From contig BCKT01000011.1 in assembly GCA_003116875.1 (NCBI GenBank), forward strand, positions 248,001 to 312,000: a stretch of DNA of 64,000 bases, given 5' to 3'. How positions within the stretch are numbered: the stretch's first letter is position 1; the number at the start of each line of letters is the position of its first letter. Below the pieces are notes generated by a model, which ran no database searches, had not been told where the DNA came from, and saw nothing but the letters and a program-made list of their open reading frames with translations. This DNA is from Takashimella koratensis (lineage: Eukaryota > Basidiomycota > Tremellomycetes > Trichosporonales > Tetragoniomycetaceae). The position numbers and the translations under genes are program-made. Positions 38,816-49,469 of the stretch are shown piece by piece.

Positions 38816-39278
38816 GGTGGATGGTGGATGGTGGGTTGAGGGTGATGAGTAAAGAAAGACAAAGACGAGCAGAGAAAGGAGGTCGGGGGGGGGCAGTGGG
38901 AATTTGGTTCCGTCGTTGCCTGTCTAATAGTGGCGGGTGGCGAAACACAGCAACGTCCGGTGTCGACGTACCTGTTACGACTGCCTAGCCGACGCCCCAG
39001 CGCCAGCGCCCCCAAGCTGGGATACAACTTGTGCGTGCGTCGTTGAACCCTCTTCAAGTTTGGCTCTCATTGTTCTCGAGTGACCTTGGTAAGCCTTCTC
39101 GCGCACGGGGTCACGGGCAGGTACCATCACGGTGCACCGTTCGCCATCACTTCATGATCGTGGGCCCTATAAAACCCCGACCGCAGTTACTGCATCCTGC
39201 TCGTCGTCTCTCTTGCCCCCTCATTCCGTCTTTGACTCATCTACCTCCCACGGCTACCGGAAGTGTCTCACACCTACA
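38816..39278. promoter_or_regulatory. divergent region between SDE2 and paralogue A
   Basis: Contains TATAAAA at 39168-39174, about 105 bases upstream of the paralogue A start, and a G-rich tract near 38883. No separate gene is seen. Confidence 0.55.
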
Positions 39279-40526
39279 ATGTGGGGAAAAAGGCGTACAT
39301 CGCAGGTAAGTCCCTGTTTAAACCAAGGATTGAATAATCCTGAACGACACAGGCCAGCCCGCTTAANCCCCCCNCCACCACAACCGCCGTCGCCGACCTC
39401 CAATCCACCAGAGAGTGTTGGGCGTGCTGTGCGTTTCCTCACCCCAGAACCCGAACCAATCAATCTCCCACCGGGTATGACACCCAGTAACTCTCCATTT
39501 GAGATCCGAATCTTCGGCCTCGCACCATCGACGAATCCGATCACCCACCTCGAAGCAGCATTAGAACGAGTTAAAAAATCACCAACCTACCGCCCTCTTC
39601 ATCCTCTCTGGTCCGACCCACTCGCCGCTCTCGATCTCTCCATATCCGACACGAAACGACCCCGTGCTTTCAGACACATTAACGCCAAAGCGCGTCCCAA
39701 TCGAACAATGTACGAGAACGACCTCGTTTCGACAGAAATGATGGAACCTATCCTCACAGGCCTCAATCAACTCGGATACAAAGCCTACTGGTCGTCTTCA
39801 TCAACCAATGAGAGACGTAACGTCGGTATCTTCACTTTTGAGCCAATACGCGGCCAAACTCCCACTCTGACTGCTAGTCGCTTCGAGGCGATCGTTCGTG
39901 GATACGTTGAAGAAGTCGGTATCGAAGACGTTTTCATCTCTGGTCAACCAGTTTATCAACAACTCGATAAGCCACCGATCTTCAATGTATACCCTACTAT
40001 CACCTGTCGAACTCACTTTCCAGACCCTGAAGGAGTGGCCAACTTTCGCCTTTTCTACGATTTCAGCACCTCGGAATCCCCATGGTTTCGAAATGGGTAC
40101 AAGATCACTTTCTCCACCCCTCCCTTCATCCCCGTTGTTCATCCAACTGGTATCGTTCTCATCAACGCCGACGATCCGTCGGACGATACCATTGATGAGC
40201 TCCAGCTCTACTGTGACGAGTTCAACGAGAACACTCACGGTAGCGAGTATATATACGACGACCACTACGTCGCTCTCGGTCGACACCTCGTCGTCTACTG
40301 TAGCTCAATCCACTTAGCGCACTATATCATATCGAAAACGCCAAGAGAAGGGGACCCCTGGATGCTCATCTGGGACGCAAACGAATACAATCTGCAACCC
40401 AAGAAGCTGCGCGATCGATGGACGAAGGAACGAGAGGAGAAGGAAAGGGAGGAGAAAACGCGCGACTTTGAGAGTTTCACTGCAAGGAGCCGAGCGCAGG
40501 GGAGAGAGCATAGCAGTGGGAGGTAG
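39279..40526 (+). CDS. unrecognised protein, paralogue A of a tandem pair
   Basis: Read without introns from MWGKRRTSQ, this is 415 residues; two undetermined bases (39367 and 39374) lie in the N-terminal part. A splice-like GTAAGT follows codon 9 and a matching CAG lies 47 bases on, but removing that intron breaks the frame. The body is mixed alpha/beta with no signal peptide or membrane helix: MTPSNSPFEIRIFGLAPS, MYENDLVSTEMMEPILTGLN, NVGIFTFEPIRG, GYKITFSTPPFIPVVHPTGI and EYIYDDHYVALGRHLVVYCS. A charged tail (RDRWTKEREEKEREEKTRD) ends it. I do not recognise the family. A diverged second copy follows at 40.8-42.5 kb. A TATA box upstream and conservation between the copies at protein level support that it is, or was, expressed. 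Confidence 0.72.
   Translation: MWGKRRTSQVSPCLNQGLNNPERHRPARLXPXPPQPPSPTSNPPESVGRAVRFLTPEPEPINLPPGMTPSNSPFEIRIFGLAPSTNPITHLEAALERVKKSPTYRPLHPLWSDPLAALDLSISDTKRPRAFRHINAKARPNRTMYENDLVSTEMMEPILTGLNQLGYKAYWSSSSTNERRNVGIFTFEPIRGQTPTLTASRFEAIVRGYVEEVGIEDVFISGQPVYQQLDKPPIFNVYPTITCRTHFPDPEGVANFRLFYDFSTSESPWFRNGYKITFSTPPFIPVVHPTGIVLINADDPSDDTIDELQLYCDEFNENTHGSEYIYDDHYVALGRHLVVYCSSIHLAHYIISKTPREGDPWMLIWDANEYNLQPKKLRDRWTKEREEKEREEKTRDFESFTARSRAQGREHSSGR
39367..39374. other. undetermined bases in the assembly
   Basis: Two N positions (39367 and 39374) in a C-rich stretch inside paralogue A. The exact length and frame here are uncertain. Confidence 0.95.
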
Positions 40527-40807
40527 CCAGGTCGTACGAGTAAAGTCATCTAGACGTTGTACAGAGGTCCCGTAGCCCAATACATTATTAGTAGATGGGA
40601 GAACGGTCTGAGCAAACGCGTGTGCGGACGAGGGTCGAGAGAACCTCGAGGACGATTCCGAGTAGCGAACGAGTCGCAATCCCGGGCGACCGGTCCCTTC
40701 ACCCCGAGTCGATCATTTCACCCTTGACTCAGCATCTCAAGCATATCAGCCTAAACGAGCTCTCTTCCTTCGCCTCAGCCCAGGCAGTAGCGCAGCTTCT
40801 TGGAGTC

Positions 40808-42540
40808 ATGCCCACGAGCCCTGGGCGACCCGTTTTGCCCGGTGGAGTACGCATTCAGCCCCAGGAGCCCGACGCCATCGGGACCTCCACCCACCTCCAC
40901 CGCTCAGCCCATCTCGAATCAACTCATCCAATCCCAGGTCACACCTGGGAGCCTGCTTGTAGCCCCTCGCCGCCGGTCGCTGACCACGTCAAGGTGATAT
41001 ACCTCTTCGCTTGGGTGCAGTACCGTCGTCGAGCGAAACCTCGACGACCGGTTTACTCCGATCAAACTGAAACGCATCGCGTCGAGCGCCTAGGCCCTCA
41101 GCGTTCTCAGGTGTGATATTATTGAAACGAGTCATGTTCCCACACTCGCCGGTGAGGTCCAGAGACCGGGTCTATGCTGATTGCCTAGCAACCACTTCCA
41201 GCATAGTCCACGAAAGCCTTCAAGCGTTGCTCCCTCAGCACCCACGACAAGCAATCTCCCGAGCGCGCCCGACTGCCGAAATGTACGCCAATGGCCTGGT
41301 TTCGGAGGAGATGATGACACCGATTCTCACAGAACTCAACTATCTCGGACACCACGCGTTCTGGTCTTGCGCGCTCCAACGAATGATTGCCGCAACATCG
41401 GTATTTTCACTTTCAAGCCCATCCGGGAAGAGGAGCAGACCCTTACCGTGGACCAAGTCGACCCTATCGTCCGCGAGAAGTTCAGGCAAAGCGGCGTTAA
41501 TTGGTCATCAAATGACGGTCAGTTGAAGTATGGGGGTGTGTACTTTTCCGGACCGACCATCGATCAACAGGCCACCTGCCAGCGTCGCTTCGACTCTCAG
41601 GCCCCAGTCACATTCACTCGTCGACTTCACTTTCATGACCCGGACGACGTCGCGCTCTTTCTCTCTTTTTACAACTCCAACGACTCGGAGGAGCCGTGGG
41701 AAGAGGGTGGATACCGGATCACGTTCTCGCTCCCGGCCTTTGTCCCCGTCAAACATCCAATCGGTATCGTCCTCCTCAACCCCAGAACGACCATGAGCCA
41801 CACGTTGCGCGGTCTCCAGGCGCTCTTGCTTAGATTTAGGGCGACCTCCCCCTCCGAAGATCACTTCTTTTTCGACGACCACCACACCGCGTTCAATCGC
41901 CACCACGTCGTGTACTGCAGTTCCGTCCAATTGGCAAACTTCATCGTCTCGCAAGTACCAGCTGTAGGCGAGCCGTGGCTGCACCTGTTTTGACGCGAAT
42001 GAACATTACCTTGTTCCGTGGTCAATTCGTCGTCTTTCGCCCGAAGATCGACGAGCACGGGCTGATTTCCTTCCAAAGTTCTGGTCTACTCTCTCCTCGA
42101 TGAATGCAAGCCTCGATTCTCTTGAAAACGAGATACGAGCGTTTCAAGAGCTTCTGAAGGAGGCGATCGTCAAGAATCACAACCGATTCGTTCGAGCAAG
42201 CGAGTATATCAGCGCACTCTCGAGCAACTCTAGGAATATCGAGGCCATCGACTGGCAATTTGATCGCGATGATAGAGAATTCGACAACTTGACCCACGCT
42301 CTTCACCCAAAGCAATTTAACAACATGATCGATGACTTGCGCCGCCTCCAGACGGCGGACGAGGTCGAGCCAGGGTCGGAGCCAGAACGTGGAGTTCGTC
42401 TGTTGGAGGAGTGGGATGGGCTCATGCAACAGCGAAGTGCTCTTCAGACTCGCATGGACGAGTTGTACGAGCTCAGGGCTCAATATTATGAGAAGGAATT
42501 CCAGCTGGACGACGAGTATAACGAGTTCTGTTTACAGTAG
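40808..42540 (+). pseudogene. paralogue B of the tandem pair, apparently frame-shifted
   Basis: Similarity to paralogue A runs in order through several frames. RARPTAEMYANGLVSEEMM (from about 41250) aligns with the MYENDLVSTEMM region. About 90 bases later the match continues one frame over as CRNIGIFTFKPIREEEQTL, YRITFSLPAFVPVKHPIGIV and FFFDDHHTAFNRHHVVYCSS. Near 41990, in a TTTT run, that frame meets a stop, while DANEHYLVPWSIRRLSPE continues in the next frame into a 147-codon open stretch from 42100 to 42540. That last stretch is predominantly helical (SLENEIRAFQELLKEAIV) and has no counterpart in paralogue A. The part before 41200 is only weakly alignable, so the 5' limit is a guess. At least two single-base shifts are needed, pointing to a decaying gene or sequencing errors. 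Confidence 0.65.
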
Positions 42541-43091
42541 GCTAAATGTATTGCTTTGATCAACATACCGCGGGTCCAGTTTTCAACGAGTTCGATGCTT
42601 CTTTCAAACCTCGTCGAATGTCATGAAAGGTTATCGACTGTGTTTCTCTGACACAGTCGCTGTGTGATAACAAAGCTCCCACCAAGATGCCCAAAACGTC
42701 AACGAGCTGATACAGACCGTCTCTCAAGAAATGGACCAGTCGCCCGTGAAGAGATACAAAGTCACACAGAGGAGCAGGCGCAGTTCGAAAACTGGTACTT
42801 GGTCTGACGTTCTCAGATCCAAGTCGGATACCTCGAAACCGCTTTCGTTCGACACGTTGAGAGAATCAACCGGGAGGCTTCTTGACTGACGTCTGAAGGT
42901 GCTCTATACGTGATCAGAAAATTTTGCAAGCTGAGAGCTCGGTACTATACGACAAAGCGATGCTCAATGAACATTTTTCAGGTGTCGCCAGACCGCTAGA
43001 GATCAGAGAAAGCCACATGATTGTCGCACCGTTGATTTTAGGTGGATCTATCATTGATCGGGCGCTTTTACAACAAAAAAACATCACAACA
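42541..43091. other. intergenic region with no supported gene
   Basis: Some stretches look like old coding sequence but carry stops in every frame. The last 25 or so bases before the tRNA (caacaaaaaaacatcac) resemble the upstream flank of tRNA-Gly copy 1. Confidence 0.45.
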
Positions 43092-43162
43092 ACACCGTTG
43101 GTGAAACGGTATCATGCGTCGTTGCCATCGACGCGGCAAGGGTTCGACTCCCTTACGGTGTA
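43092..43162 (+). tRNA. tRNA-Gly (anticodon GCC), copy 2
   Basis: All 71 bases are identical to the copy at 8830-8900, so the cloverleaf is the same: 7-bp acceptor stem starting with A1:U72, loop TTGCCAT, 4-base variable loop, T stem AAGGG/CCCTT. The flanks are also similar, for about 25 bases upstream and about 60 bases downstream, including the trailer caacaagagttcgag and the first TTTT near 43196. Confidence 0.88.
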
Positions 43163-43509
43163 CAACAAGAGTTCGAGTTCGAGTAGGACTTCATCTTTTG
43201 CTATTTCATTTTTTGCCTTTTTTGTCCCTTGGAGCCCTTCCCTCTTCATTTTCTCCTCCCTGAATATTCTGTTAAATTTTGTACAGTATACTGTAGCTGC
43301 GGGCGACGAGCGTGCCTGGGTGTAGGAGTCTGTCGGCGTGTGAGATGCAGCAGCTGATGAGCGTGAAGCACATGGTCACTGGTCACCCACACCCCGTACC
43401 TCGTTCCTCTCCGTAGTAACCTCCTACCTCTTCTCACCTTCTCACCTCATGCCATCCTGACAGACAAACACCGGCAACTCCACCCTCGCCACGCCCTCGA
43501 CTCGCTCCC
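43163..43509. other. tRNA trailer and EOS1 upstream region
   Basis: The first 60 or so bases match the trailer of tRNA-Gly copy 1. The rest is the CT-rich 5' flank of the EOS1-like gene. Confidence 0.55.
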
Positions 43510-44969
43510 ATGTCCGCGTCGGGCGGTTCTCCTTTCCCCTTGCCCCCCGACTTTCCCAACAACGTCAACGTGCACAACGTGTCAGTGTCAGTCTCTGACA
43601 TCCACGTCCTTTCCCCCGCCGTCATCCATCACTCGACCTCAACCGACTCTGACATCACCAATACCAACACTATCAGTACCAGCGTCAAACGCAAGACCAT
43701 CCCTCTTCCTATCCAGGACAGTGACGAAAGAGATCAACGCGACCGCCGCCGCAGCCTCAGCCACAGCCAAGGGGATGACGACGGCTCTGATGAGAATAAC
43801 GAGAAAAGGTCAGATATAATAGACGCCCGTCCCAGCCCAAACGCCAGTGCCAGTGCCAGTGCCAGTGCCAGCACAAGCCACACCGGTACCTCTATCCGCG
43901 ATAACCATGTCGACCTGAACCGTGACGCTCTTGCCCTTGCCCACGAGCTTTGTCCCGACCCCGACCCCGACCCCGGCCCCTTCCGCGAGCGGGAAGTGAC
44001 AGACAGAAGGAATCCAGCGACACCTAGCTTGAGATTGTTCTCGGCATCGGAAGTCACTCCTGCTCTGGACCGGCACAACGAGATCCATTCATACCCGACT
44101 AGCCTTGGACCCCAACCTCTTCCTCTTCCTCCCGCTTCTCACTACTCATCCTCCTCGTCATCCTCCTTCCCTTCTTCATCTTCATCCTCGTCGTCACCAC
44201 CCGCACGCCCCTCACCACCACCGACCACCTCGACCGCATTCACCTCACTCACAACCACTCATGAAACCCCATCACTTCTCTCCATGACAACCACCTCCCC
44301 GCCTCCCATCTCGCTCCAGCCTTCTCCGCCGGTCCACCCAGGTTCCTCCGCATCCTCCTCCGCATCGGCTTCCCCTTCTTCCTCGTCGGTGCCTGTTCCC
44401 ATCCCGCCCTTCTCACACAAACAACCCGCTCATCACCGCTCTCAGCCACCTTCGCCTATCGCCTTGCCCGTGTCCCCAGCGACATCGCCCCCCGCACTTG
44501 GGCCCTTGTCTCTGCTTCAACAGCAAACGACGCCCTCCCCATTCCAACAACAACAACATCAACAAAGCTTGACTTTGCTCAACCAACTCAACCAAGTCCA
44601 GTCTCATTCCCTCACCCAATCGCAACACCAACCCCCACCCCCATCCCATGCCGCGTCGGGGCCAAGCAATGCCCCGCGCCGCCTGCCCGCTTCTTCAACC
44701 TCGACCTCTCCTCTCCCATCGCCGATGCACTCGCCCGTACATTTCCACGGCGGAGCAGTCGTTCAGCCAGCGGGGTCTGTCTCGCCCCTGACAATGCCGA
44801 GGACAACGTTGTCAGCGCCTACGAGTCCGATGCAGCGGCCATATGTTCAGGGCCAGCCGCTGCCCCCGGGTCTCACACCTTTATCAACCGTCAGCCTCGA
44901 TCCGGCAACGATGCGCGCATATCAACAACATCTGGCGGTTCTGCAGCTACAACAACAACAGCAACAACA

Positions 44970-45000
<31 letters not shown>

Positions 45001-45037
45001 CAACAACAACAACAGCAGCAGCAACAGCAACAGCAGC

Positions 45038-45080
<43 letters not shown>

Positions 45081-47285
45081 CCCTCACCAACACCAACACG
45101 CGCAACGGCACCACACCCATCCTCACCAACACCAACACCCACAACGCTCTCCTGTTGGTCAAGTCGTCCAACAACACAGCCTCCCTCCCTTACCTGCGCC
45201 CTCCAACTTTGCGCTTCCAGGTCCACTCCGGCCTGTCCCGCCCAAACCCCGGTCGCAGCCGATCGCGACCCCTGGCCTCTCCAGCTCAGCAATGGGCACG
45301 AGCGCTAGCGCCAGCTCGTCGCCTTACCCATACCCCCAAGCGGCGGCCGCTGCAGCCGCTGCAGCCGTCAACCCGAACACCGCTTACCTCCGAACACGGT
45401 CGCGGTCCCGCCCTCGCGCAACCGCTGCGTCAGGAGCGAGCTCTTCAGAGGACACCGAGACCGAAGTTGACTCCGACTCGACTTTCGTCCCCGGTCGCAC
45501 GAGGCATCAGCACTCGCGGAGCCAGCCGGACCTGTCGGCGCTCAAGAGCCGGCTTGTCGAAGGCTGGGCGGACGGCGTGGCGCGGACGCAGCTAGAGGAG
45601 AGGCGGGTGCGGGAACGCGATAGGGACAGAGAAAGGGAAGCGATGAATGCGCATGGGCATGCGAATGTCAATCCGTTACTTGTGCGGCGCAGGTCAAGCG
45701 GGAAGAGAACACCACCAGCGACACACGCCATGTCTCCCTCGGCGTCAGGCGCGGGTACAGCAGCCGGAATTGGTGTATCAACCGGATCAGTCAACGCTGT
45801 CGTTTCCCCTGTCTTATCGTCTTCGCCGAAGAACAGCCCCATGCGGTCCCCTCGACACAGTTCGACCCAGTTAACCCCGCTCTCACCCCTCTCCAGCATG
45901 CGGGACCTGGACGAACTCCATTCTTCATTCTCTTCTCCACGGCTCCAACAGTTTCAGCAGCAACACGCGTCGAGCGAGGATGCGGACGACGATTACGAGA
46001 GCACCGATTCGCCTTCGTCCGGCTCGCTTACGTTCAGCCCGAAACGCCACCGCTCAGCGACAGGGAGCAGCCTCGGTGGGCCCGGCGGGCTTCGTCAACG
46101 GCTCGTCACTGATCGAAACGTGAATGGGGCCGCACTGGCACTTGGCCTGGAACTGGGTTCGCCCGAGGCAAAGTTGCGGCGGGAGTTGCTCCTCAACCCC
46201 CACGGGTACGGGTACGGGAGCAGCGCGGGTCAGTCTACGCAGGGTCTGAGCCAGGGGTCCAGCCAGGGATCTCTCCTCGGTCTCGGCGGTCTCGGGGAAG
46301 CGCAAGCTCAGGCGCAGACCTCGTCGGGGCCAGGTGGGCCAGGCGGTGCGGGACCAAGGATCGAGGCGATGCTGGGACAGTCGACACTGCTTCCGCTACG
46401 CCTACTCGCGGTCGTCCCGAGTCTGTGGGGGATAGCCGTCCTCGCCCATGCGCTGGTCGTGGGTGGACTATGGGAAGACGTATGGCCATGGGGTGTGGAC
46501 GTGTCAAGAGAGGCTCTGGATAGGATCGTACAGGGTTCCCCAGCGTACAAGGGCGCATGGACTCCGGTGGTTCGTGGGGATATGGTTCTGAGTATTGCCT
46601 GGGTGAGTGGTGCTTGATCTGATTGCCTCGAATATAGACGAAGGCAGATGGTAGAGTCTATGCTGATTCTCGCTTTTGGTTTGTAAAGGCAATCTGCACC
46701 GCGCATTTTTGTTTCTCACTCACGACTGGTCTCACACACCGATGGCGATCGTACTATTCCCTCCCATCTACGCTTACCCGACTGGTTTCGCTTCAATGCC
46801 TTTGCTGGCCCGCGACCTACCTCACCTTGTGGTTCCTTGGCGCCCACCGCCCTCTCCTCGCTTGGGTCGTTATCGGTGTAACTACCGGTTGGTCCCGTAC
46901 TGTTCAAATGTGGGTAACTTCCAACGTTGACCCTCGTCGGCCCACTACGACTCCCGGCGAATCAACGACACCTGCTTCCACCTCGGGTCTGAACTTGGCC
47001 ACAGCCTCAGAGTCCGAATCTTCAGGAGCGGCTGCAGGTGGAGCGACACCAACGATGAGAGTAAGACAGATAAACCCCCCACCTGCCCCGCCGGCGGGGT
47101 TGGGTTGGTGGGACGCGTTCAAGTATGGGAGAACCTGGGATTGGGATGCTATTGCGAGAGAAGTAGGGTGGAAAGTAGGTGGACTGTTGTTGGTTACCAC
47201 GGCGTGGTTGTTCTGGGGCGTGGAGACGGGTAGGTTTGGAGGAGATTCAGGGTGGGAAAGCTGGGAAGCGGAGTGGTTAGGATAG
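43510..47285 (+). CDS. EOS1: Eos1-like N-glycosylation protein with very long low-complexity N-terminus
   Basis: Two exons: 43510-46602 and 46689-47285; 1229 residues. The C-terminal 275 or so residues form the Eos1 domain: MLGQSTLLPLRLLAVVPSLW, HFCFSLTTGLTHRW, RLVSLQCLCWPATYLTLWF and two more hydrophobic helices, consistent with a multi-pass ER membrane protein. Yeast Eos1 (366 residues) is needed for normal N-glycosylation and oxidative-stress tolerance, but its reaction is unknown. The first 950 or so residues are low complexity: Ser/Pro/Thr-rich, an ASASASAS stretch, a run of 43 glutamines coded by mixed CAA/CAG at 44950-45078, then HPHQHQHAQ repeats and acidic Ser patches. The intron acceptor (TTTGTAAAG) is confirmed by frame and by the Eos1 alignment running across it. 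Confidence 0.85.
44950..45078 (+). repeat. CAA/CAG trinucleotide repeat (43 Gln codons)
   Basis: 43 consecutive glutamine codons with interspersed CAA and CAG inside the EOS1-like gene. Confidence 0.95.
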
Positions 47286-47906
47286 GTGTGAGTCTAGGGT
47301 GAGGTGAGAATGGGGACAAGAGGGAAAGGAGAGGATGCACCATGAGGGCGATACTTCCATTCACGACGATCATCTAGTCACGATATCAATAACGACAATC
47401 ATTCCCAACGACAATACTCGAAGCAAAATAAAACTTAATCAGATCATTTGCTTTCAACATTTTTCTTTTTTTTTTTTGCATCTGCTCTCTGACCCGAACC
47501 CCAGAGTCCATCTACCTATATATTGAAGAACTTGGCATACAGTAGGTTAAAACTCTTCTCTCGACCTCGATTAAAAGTGAATCAAAGTAACATATATATC
47601 ACTTTGTGTTGTATGTCTATGTCTATGATCGTTTCATCTACTTTATGTATGTGCCAGTTTTCAGCTTAGTCTTTTAGCTTGTGCAATATGTCGTTTCTCG
47701 TACGCTTCAATGTTGTTTGAAAGACCAGGTCATTTTCCGGCGCGCTGTCACTTCGCAGGTCTTAGGTCTTAGATCTTCTACAAGCCTAGATGGTAGAAAT
47801 ACATGCGGTAGATGATTAATAGAATGCCCTCTTCCCTCGACTCGACTCGACTCAACACAACACCATATGAGCCTTTTCGACCACACTTATCCTCTGAATC
47901 GTCTCG
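47286..47906. other. convergent intergenic region
   Basis: AT-richer than its surroundings, with AAAATAAAA near 47428 and a T10 run near 47468, consistent with 3' end-processing signals of the EOS1-like gene. No gene seen. Confidence 0.5.
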
Positions 47907-48403
47907 CTATGCGTCCTCGGGACCGACGTACTCCTGCTTGTAATACAACAACGACTTATCCCCCTTTTCTCCCTTTCCGCCTCGTTCCCGTGGCCCATGG
48001 TCGGTAGAAGGATCGTGTACCGCCACGACCCGACAAACGAACAGTTCGCTCCCGTGTGCATGGAGGTGAGCGAGCGGGTGAGGCGAGGAGTAAGAGCTAG
48101 AGGTTGATGATGTAGAAATAGTGGTGGGAGGTATCGTGCGTGCCTGCGCTGATGTTGGTGCTGAAGCTGGGGTTGGTGTTGGTACTGGTGACGATGAGGG
48201 TGTTGATGGTGGTGGGTTAGAGGAGGTAGAGGTTGAGATTGAGGTTGGGGAAGGGCAGAGGTCACGCAACGCCGTAGCACTGAGGACTTGACAGAGTAGA
48301 CTGCCGACACTACCTTCTGCCACGGGGGGTAACGAGTCGGAACTAGCAGCGGTATGGGCGGAAGAGGTTGACGAGGAAGATGAAGAAGAAGAGGACAAGG
48401 ACA

Positions 48404-48455
<52 letters not shown>

Positions 48456-49331
48456 CGAAGGGAACGGTGTCCACCCGGATTTGAAAATCACCGACTGGTC
48501 CGCATGTCCTCTTGATAACGACTGAGCTAGCGGTGCGTTCCGTTTCGACAACAGCGACACGGTAAGCAACGGTGCCTCCGATCTCGCCGAAGCCGGCGCG
48601 AACTCGCCAACGGCGGTGGTCGTGGCGGCCAAGCTGGATGGATTTGGGCGGAGCAAGTCGGCCATACGAGAAGGGAGGCGGAGAGAGAAAGCAACAAGTG
48701 GAGAAGGGTGGAGAGCAAGAGACGTGAAGGAGGTCAAGGTCGCCCCGTGCCATGCGGAAGAGGTGGAGTCGTCGGATCGAGTAACGGCGACGACTACCGG
48801 CTAAAAGTGGGGGAAGAGGGTGGTCAGTGTAGGCAGGATAGAGAGAGAGGTAGGGGAAGAGGGCATAGATAGATGTCTCACCTGAGCGACATTACGCATG
48901 AGCTCGCGCAATTGGGTCGAGGTATCTGGGTGGTCCAGCGGGACAGGATGTTGAGTCGCCGGAGAAGTCGATAACGACGCTGTTGAGGAAGAATCAACTG
49001 ATGGCGAGCGAGGGGGGGAAGACGTGCCAGCGCTTGGTGCAGGAGGTAGAGGTGAAGAAGCGGAAGACCAACCAAGGAGAGAAGATGCCGGTGGCCGAGG
49101 GGAAGACGGCAGGTGCGGAGGTGGTGGTGGAGGGAGAGGGCGGGGGCCGGGGACGATGTTCGGGGATGTGGGTTCGGGAGAGATGGACAACAGGCGACGG
49201 AGAAGGAACGCCAGCCCCTCGCGGGGTGAAGTCGGGGGATGGGTCATGGGTCCCAGCTCATGAGCGAGGTGGTGTGAAGTGAGGTGAAGAGGGAGGTGCA
49301 AGGTGGAGAGATGGAGAGATGAGGATGTCAT
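47907..49331 (-). CDS. flavin-reductase-like (FMN-binding split barrel) protein
   Basis: Two exons on the minus strand: 48882-49331 and 47907-48800; 447 residues. The first 130 or so residues are Pro/Ser-rich; the flavin-reductase-like domain starts at about 140 (LRELMRNVAQPVVVAVT) and continues with HGATLTSFTSLALHPSPLVA, FSLRLPSRMADLL, LLTVSLLSKRNAPLAQSLSR and the end ELFVCRVVAVHDP and LLYYKQEYVG. Members bind FMN and reduce it, or act as partners of monooxygenases; the substrate here cannot be told. The domain is split by about 130 residues of low complexity (PSPSPSPSSSS and long Ser runs) coded by a GACGAG-type hexamer on the plus strand. The divergent partner, 138 bases away, is the DUF866 gene. 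Confidence 0.8.
48391..48460. repeat. hexanucleotide repeat, GACGAG/GGCGAG units
   Basis: About eleven near-identical 6-base units on the plus strand, read as Ser-Ser and Ser-Pro on the minus strand inside the flavin-reductase-like gene. Confidence 0.9.
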
Positions 49332-49469
49332 TCATTTTGCGTCGATTGGAAGCTCATCCGCCAGGAACCGAAAAAAACGAGTACCCGGTCACGTGACTGC
49401 CCGTCCAAGTCAAAGGGTGAACTGAGGACCAGAGTTGTTATCGTCCAACTTTGTCAACGTCTACGCAGA

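Noticed and set aside
44891..45292. Poly-Val/Ala/Leu frames on the minus strand
   Set aside because: They are the complement and alternate frames of the CAA/CAG repeat.
44843..45595. Plus-strand poly-Asn/Ser frame of 250 codons
   Set aside because: It is the +1 shadow of the EOS1-like gene through the same repeat.
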